From NCBI GenBank assembly GCA_022702705.1, contig CM040429.1:5882073-5946072 (forward strand): a stretch of 64,000 bases of DNA, given 5' to 3'. The translations under genes were made by a program, and so were the position numbers. Shown in pieces: positions 58,741 to 64,000 of the stretch; the stretch's first letter is position 1, and each line of letters begins with the position of its first letter. Below the pieces are notes generated by a model. It was not told where the DNA came from. It did not search any database and was given only the letters and a program-made list of their open reading frames with translations. Source of the stretch: Papilionanthe hookeriana x Papilionanthe teres. Lineage: Eukaryota; Streptophyta; Magnoliopsida; Asparagales; Orchidaceae.

Positions 58741-59550
58741 TAAAATACTTTCTTGGTATTGAAGTGTCAAGATCAAAAGAATGTGCTTTTTCTATCACAA
58801 CAAAAATATGTCTTAGTTTTACTAAGAGAGACTGCTATGATGGCATGTAGTCCAATTAGCACTCCTATAGAAGAAAATCTGTACCTAGACATATATCCGG
58901 ATCAAGTTTTGACAAATAAGGAGATGTATCAAAGATTAGTTGGGAGACTAATATATCTTGCACATATTTGGTCGGATTTGACATATGCACTAAGTGTTGT
59001 AAGCCAACTTGTGCATTCCCTCAGCGAAGAACATATGAGTGGAGTTGCTCGCATTTTGCGATACTTGAAGTCATTATCCGAGTAAGGGATTATGTTTGAA
59101 AAGAGGAATAATCTAGATGTCCAAGGATATACCGATGTAGATTGTGCTAGATCAATCCAAGATAGGCTATTTATTGTAAGATATCACTCTTGTAGGAGAA
59201 AATTTGGTCACTTGGCGAAGTTAGAAACAAGCTATATTGCTTTATCCAGTGCTGAATCTAAGTTTAAAGGAATGACAATATTTAAATTATTATGGATCTG
59301 TAATTTAATTAGGAGATTTGAGTTTTAAAGAGGACAATCAAATAAAGTTATATTGTGATAGTAGGATAACTTGTGATATTGCTCGCAATCTAATTCAGCA
59401 CGATCGAACCAAACATGCGGAAAGTGATAGACATTTTATCAAGAAAAAACTAGAAGCAAGGATAATTAAAACTCATCATGTCTCATCTCAAGAACAACTT
59501 GCTGGCCTACTCATTAAGCCTGTATCAAGTTGAGTTTATCATGATGGTCT
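58741..59550 (+). pseudogene. Copia 2 RNase H region
   Basis: Three open pieces: 58753-59085 with PISTPIEENL, QRLVGRLIYLAHIWSDLTYA and GVARILRYLK; 59092-59328 with GYTDVDCARS and YIALSSAESKFKGM; 59318-59533 with LYCDSRITCDIARN and HDRTKHAESDRHFIKKKLE. All are standard copia RNase H motifs, split by a stop at 59083-59085 and a frameshift near 59320. Confidence 0.9.
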
Positions 59551-59597
59551 CAACAAATTGGGAATGAGCAACATCTATACACCAACTTAAGGGGCAG

Positions 59598-59800
59598 TGT
59601 TGAAGATTATAGAAATATTTCCAAATTGGTATAATACTATATATATATTGATTGTAAATATGTGTTTTCTAAATTAGTGATATAATATAAATATTAAAAA
59701 TTTGTAATCCTAAATTTTAGCGTTCCAATTATGTATGGTGGTTATTGATAGTCACAACATTATAAGATAAAATGCCTGCATGAAAACCAAGAATTTGACT
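59598..59800 (+). repeat. Copia 2, 3' LTR
   Basis: It begins TGTTGAAGATTATAGAAATA after the polypurine AAGGGGCAG and ends about AAGAATTTGACT. It abuts an inverted LTR. Confidence 0.85.
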
Positions 59801-59805
59801 TTTTT

Positions 59806-59998
59806 GACTCGTACATTTCATCTTACAATATTGTGGCTATAAATAACCATTATACATAATTAAAATACTAAAATTTAGGACTATAAATCTTTTAGTTATT
59901 AGAGCATATCTCTAATTTATGAAACATATATTTTTACAATCAATCTAATATGTATACTAAAGTATACTAACTTGAAAATAATTCTAAAATCTTCAACA
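59806..59998 (-). repeat. Copia 3, 3' LTR (inverted)
   Basis: The reverse complement matches 59598-59800. On the plus strand it ends AAAATCTTCAACA. The following CTCCTCAAACTGGTGC is the polypurine side read in reverse. Confidence 0.85.
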
Positions 59999-59999
59999 C

Positions 60000-60312
60000 T
60001 CCTCAAACTGGTGCGTAGACGTTGATAATTTCCAATTTGTTGGGATCGTAGTGAAAAACACGACTTGATATGACTTTGGTAAAGATGTCAATAAATTGTT
60101 TTTGAGATGAGACGATGTGTTTCAGTGATCTTTGCTTCTATTTTATTTTTGATAAAATGTCTATCAACTTCCGCATATTCGGTTCGATTATGTTGATTTA
60201 GGTTGTGGGCAATATCACAAGTCATTTTGTTATCACAATATAGCTTTATTGGGTTTTCTTGTTTAATACTTAGATCTAATAAATTACGGATCTATAATAA
60301 TTCACATATTTC
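60000..60312 (-). pseudogene. Copia 3 RNase H C-terminal remains
   Basis: The reverse complement of 60090-60250 matches the C-terminal RNase H piece of copia 2 (59340-59480): a spread-out CCAATAAAGCTATATTGTGA block and the GATAGACATTTTATCAAAAA block are shared. Confidence 0.75.
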
Positions 60313-60315
60313 CTA

Positions 60316-60534
60316 GGGTTTGTTTGGGGTAAGTGCAGCTTAATAATAAGCTGCTATGAAGTTGCTGAAAAATAATCTTATGTTTAAAATGCTGTGATAG
60401 TCATTACAATTTTTTTTTCTAAAATCAGACCATGGGAAAACCCAGGTTTTAGCGACAGCTTTTTGAAAAAGTTACCAAAACACAGTTTACCCAAACAGTA
60501 AAAAATGCGGTGCGGTGTCGCCCCAAACTGACCC
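60316..60534. mobile_element. Tourist-like MITE (219 bp)
   Basis: Ends GGGTTTGTTTGGGG and CCCCAAACTGACCC are inverted. Flanks are CTA and TTA, a TWA-type duplication with one change. It interrupts copia 3 pol. Confidence 0.88.
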
Positions 60535-60559
60535 TTAGTCTTTCCTCTGAACTCAGTTC

Positions 60560-61340
60560 AACACTAGATAAAATGCCTATAACTTATTTCTTGTTTCACC
60601 AATTAACCAAAATTTTTTCTATATAAGTGAAATTTCCTGCTACAGACCGTCTACAGATTGATCCGGTCCAATTTGCATAAGTGTCTTTAGACATTTAGAT
60701 TATTCCTCTTTTTAATCATATTCACTTTCCCTGAAGATAACTTAAAGCATTACAAAATGCGGGTAATTGCACTTATATGTTCTTCGCTTGAAGAATGCAC
60801 AAATTGGCTCAAAGACACTTACTCTGTTTGCATCTAAAAGCTTTCATTGACTTCGTAAATCTTCTAAACCATGCTCTTGCAAATTACTTCAAATCATATA
60901 GGGCATTTTTTAATATGCAGTCATGTTTTCTATGTTAAATATTATATCTAAGGGGCAACTCCATGTATACTTATTCTTGAAGGTCTCTATGCAAAAAATA
61001 TATTCTTCAAATTAAACCAGTGTAATGGCTAGTCAAGATTCACCGCCGAGGATATGAGAATATGGACCATATTTGATTACTGTCGTGAATGCCTCCATTT
61101 GGGCAATTCCATTAGTTTGAGTGTACCCCTTTGCAACTAGTCTAGCTTTGAATAGTTCAGTGGTCTCATCTATCTTTTGTTTAATCGTGAAAACCCACCT
61201 ACATTCAACGGGTTTTTTTCTTCAGACAACCGAACAACTTCCGAAGTTGAGTTCTTTTGAAGTAAGTTTATTTCTTCATTCATAGCTCCCTTCTATCTAG
61301 GATCTTCCCGTGCTTCTTTAATATTAGAGTAATAGATACA
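60560..61340 (-). pseudogene. Copia 3 reverse transcriptase remains
   Basis: Minus-strand matches to copia 2 RT: the GGAGACCTTCAAGAA-like block near 60985 (here reversed), the QQKILYDLKQ-like region near 60880, and the PRWKEAMNEEI start near 61270-61310. No open frame of useful length. Confidence 0.7.
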
Positions 61341-61596
61341 ACAAATAATTGATTAAAAAATGACTCGCTTTTTTTTATAGCCTATAATAGGATACATAAT
61401 TGTTTACATGATACTTAGGATTGAACTAATAATAGGTTTTGAATTATCTCTAGTGACTTGATTATGTTGTACTTTTGGAATGAATTGAGATTCATAATGT
61501 ATTTGGGTTTTGGGAAAAGAATCTACCTCGTAAAGCAATTGGTAGACGATACTTTAAGTGGAGTCGCTTTCATCTAATTTTGATTACTTTACTCAT

Positions 61597-62610
61597 TCAA
61601 ACTAACATCCGATTGGTCAAAAATGGGTTGCTCACTCTGCACAGTTTCCTCACTTTTATCCGAAAATTCACCACTTGTATCTGAATAATCCAAATAAGGA
61701 TTTGGTTTTGAAGTTTACAATTCATTTCATCTCTCCCTCTGAATAGATGACTCATAAATGATATAGTACATGTCTTTTCGAGGAAAGACAACGTCAAGTG
61801 TGACAAACGTTTTTCGTGATGGGGGTGATAACTGTGATAACCTTTCTGAAGTGAGGCAGATCCAACAAAGACATGTTGTAGGGCTTGTGGTTCCAACGTA
61901 TCACACAATGACTTGAATGATGCACAAATGCCACACACTCGGTGATAAATTCAAAGTTGTAGGGCAGCTTCAATTGAATGAAGAACTTCAAAGAGAATTT
62001 GAAAATTCAGTGGGTTAAAGGGTACACAGTTTATGAGGTAAGTCGCAATACTAAGTGCTTCACCCCAGTAATTAGTGAACGTGTGAGCTTCGAACAAAGA
62101 GACTCATACAACTTTAAGTAGGTGGTGATACATGCCCTCCACAATCCCATTTTACTGAGGGCATGTTTCTGCAATTACTTCTTCACGTCTTAATTAATAA
62201 AATTTTCACCTTTATCAGTGCTAAAAACTTGTATGTAAGATTAGTATTGAGCGACGATCATCCTACAAAATTTTCGAAATAAGGAGCTAACTTTATTTTT
62301 TGATTTCATCAAGCAAACATAAGTCGTATATTGATCATCAATAAATGAGACAAACCAACGAGAACCATCAAGGAAGGTTTTTAGCTTTATTCCCACACAT
62401 CAAAGTGAATCAACATAAAAGGTATTAGATGTTTATTGATGCTCAATGGAATGATACATGATGACTTTTTGCAAGTTCACAAATATTATATTTGCAATAT
62501 GAAGTATTTAACTAAGAAAAAAACTTTGGGAACAATATTTTAAATATTTAAAAGACGCATGGCCTAAGCGTCAGTGCCATAATTGAACTTCGGAGGACGT
62601 GTTGATATGA
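61597..62610 (-). pseudogene. Copia 3 integrase, copy D1
   Basis: Minus-strand frame 61597-61938 carries MCGICASFKSLCDTLEPQAL and HHEKRLSHLTLSFLEKT, the integrase C-terminal region also seen in copia 2 (56073-56285). Sequence upstream to 62610 aligns with 62737-63420 as a direct duplication of about 0.8 kb. Confidence 0.75.
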
Positions 62611-62736
62611 TCCGCTAAATGAGCTTGAGCCAACTAATGTGAGCTAGTAGGCTTCCAATCGAGATAATACAACTTATCCTTTATAGTACCACAACTAATT
62701 GTCCTCCGAGTTTGATTGACCTTGAAAACACAATAG

Positions 62737-63387
62737 TTATGCCAAAAGAATAGGTGATAAATGCAAAATTGTAAGAGAAGTTACAATTGTATGGAGAACT
62801 TCAAAGGAAATCTGAAAATCCAGTGAGCTAGAGGGTACACGGTAAAGGAGGTGAGCCGCAACGTTGAGCGCTTTACCCAAGTAACTAGTAGACATGTGAG
62901 CTCTAAACAAAGAGGCTCGTATAACGTCACGTAGGTGGCGGCTCTTGCGCTCCACAACCCCATTTTGCTGAGGGCAATAAGAGCAAGTCATTTCGAGAGA
63001 TGTCATGTTTCTGCAAATACTTCTTTAGGTCTTGATTAACAAATTCTCCACCATTATCAGTGCGAAGAACTTATATGTGAGATTAGTATTGAGTGATGAT
63101 CATCGTATAAATTTTTTTAAATAAGGAGCTAAATTCATTCTTTGATTTCTTCAACAAACTCAAGTCATTCATGTGTAATCATTAATAAATTAGACAAACC
63201 AACGAGAACCATTCAAGGAAAAGTTCTTGGCTGGCCCTTATACATGAGAGTGAATCAACATAAAAAGGTACTAAGCATTTATTCATACTAAATGGAATGA
63301 TGCATTATGACTTTTTTGCATGTTCACAAATACTACATTTGAAATCTGAAGTATTTCACTGAGAAAACAACTTTTGGAACAATACTT
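62737..63387 (-). pseudogene. Copia 3 integrase, copy D2
   Basis: Frame 62737-63006 reads CSYCPQQNGVVERKSRHLRD, RASLFRAHMSTSYLGKALN and AAHLLYRVPSSSLDF: the catalytic Glu in QNGVVERK is present. It repeats the matching part of D1 (about 61950-62560). Confidence 0.8.
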
Positions 63388-64000
63388 CTAAATATCTAAA
63401 ATGAGTGAAAAGAGTTGTTTGGGGGCCAGCCAAAAACCACAATAAGTGAACAAGCGTTTGACAACACTTATTTCATAACTGTCATTCCAAGATCGTGCTT
63501 GGTTAAATTCAGTTGTTTGAGTGGATTGTCGAGGCCTGGGCTTAGAGCATTGAGCCACTAGAGCAGATGACTCAGGCTTATCGGATTCAGAATTTAAGGA
63601 AGCTCGGCGCATAGCAGCTCGATGAGCATAAGCATAGGTGTCATTGAGGTCCATCGAAGGGTCCTTCCGAACAACCTTACCACTAATTTGTTCGAATTCT
63701 ACATCCATAACACTATGGAAGATGTGGAATCTCAACAATGCAACAAATCTCTTATAGGTGATTATATCATCAGGTTCCTTCGTGATAACGTTGTCACAAT
63801 AATCTAATTCTTGGAAAATTTCTACAAGCTCACTATAATAAGTTGATAGAAGTCGAGCAGATTGTTTGGTGAAGGTACGCTGCTTCAGTGCAAAGTATTG
63901 TGTCTCATATGATCCATCATAAAATTATTCAGCAAAAGCGCTCCAGATTTCCCTTGCTGTACGAAATCATATGCAATACTTTGTTATCTCTGGCGACATG
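63388..64000 (-). pseudogene. Copia 3 gag (partial)
   Basis: Minus-strand frame 63388-63738 has KDPSMDLNDTYAYAHRAAMR, ESSALVAQCSKPRPRQSTQT and SYEISVVKRLFTYCGF, which match copia 2 gag. Here the part between the QSTQT and SVV blocks is uninterrupted, showing the empty site of the 52384-54555 insertion. Upstream degraded gag continues to the window end. Confidence 0.85.

Larger units (their letters stand above)
51043..59800 (+). mobile_element. Ty1/copia retrotransposon 2 (plus strand), interrupted four times
   Basis: Short LTRs (about 200 bp) at 51043-51241 and 59598-59800 enclose gag, zinc knuckle, integrase, RT and RNase H remains in copia order. A degraded TTATTATCAGAGC follows the 5' LTR (primer site) and AAGGGGCAG precedes the 3' LTR (polypurine tract). 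It is interrupted by TIR elements at 51861-52084, 52384-54555 and 56593-57934 and by a SINE fragment near 55183. All frames are broken. A relative lies inverted directly after it. Confidence 0.88.
59999..64000 (-). mobile_element. Ty1/copia retrotransposon 3 (minus strand, runs off the window)
   Basis: Same family as copia 2, inverted and tail to tail with it. From right to left: gag (63388 to window end), integrase in two copies, RT and RNase H remains, 3' LTR. It is full of stops. The 5' LTR lies outside. A Tourist-like MITE sits at 60316-60534. The catalytic YVDD segment could not be found, so part of RT is probably deleted. Confidence 0.85.

Noticed and set aside
1..64000. Viral, bacterial or organellar insertions, tRNA and rRNA genes
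   Set aside because: No cloverleaf-like gene with promoter boxes, rRNA core sequence, or chloroplast or mitochondrial gene was recognised. All viral-like domains belong to LTR retrotransposons.

Overview
This window is nuclear DNA of a flowering plant, most likely a eudicot; I cannot name the species. It has split genes with GT-AG introns, a plant-type GH3 beta-glucan exohydrolase pair, a plant-specific GTD-binding (myosin-binding) protein gene, an AT-rich background and layers of nested LTR retrotransposons, MITEs and a SINE fragment. No bacterial, phage, CRISPR, rRNA or tRNA signal was seen.

Layout. 1-3398: the 3' two thirds of a GH3 gene (copy 1, 5' end outside the window). 3399-18098: intergenic DNA with a long foldback palindrome (about 3715-4800), a 1.8 kb direct repeat whose second copy carries a 1457-bp TRIM-like element with a perfect empty/filled site comparison, and two old solo LTRs. 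18099-23688: a complete nine-exon GH3 gene (copy 2, 626 aa) in the same orientation; the five shared internal exons of the two copies have identical lengths. 24129-28135: LTR-like debris and another solo LTR. 28310-42266: a minus-strand Ty1/copia element with AATTT target-site duplications, split by a gag-only Ty3/gypsy-like element (34137-41318, duplication ATTAT). 42659-46917: two old solo LTRs of the gypsy-like family, each carrying a younger solo LTR of the same family. 47611-48834: first coding exon of a MYOB7-like GTD-binding protein, followed in its intron by another solo LTR. 51043-64000: two related copia elements lying tail to tail, the plus-strand one interrupted by a small MITE, two larger TIR elements that appear to carry captured host gene sequence, and a SINE fragment.

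Host genes are few: two secreted GH3 glycosidases that should act on cell-wall beta-glucans, and one coiled-coil protein probably linking myosin XI to organelles. They show no functional link. Most of the other DNA is transposon-derived, and almost every transposon reading frame is broken. One LTR family (here called family A: starts TGATACGCC, ends GCATCA) dominates, with about ten LTR copies, mostly solo. A short foldback MITE family sits repeatedly in and around the GH3 introns.

I found no clear new gene system. The points most worth checking are the two gene-capturing TIR elements, the copy-specific tandem tract after the TATA box of family A LTRs, the W-to-Y change beside the GH3 nucleophile in copy 1, the GC-AG intron in copy 2, the long palindrome at 3.7-4.8 kb, and the missing last exon of the MYOB gene. 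All splice sites and family names come from reading the sequence; no database search was run.
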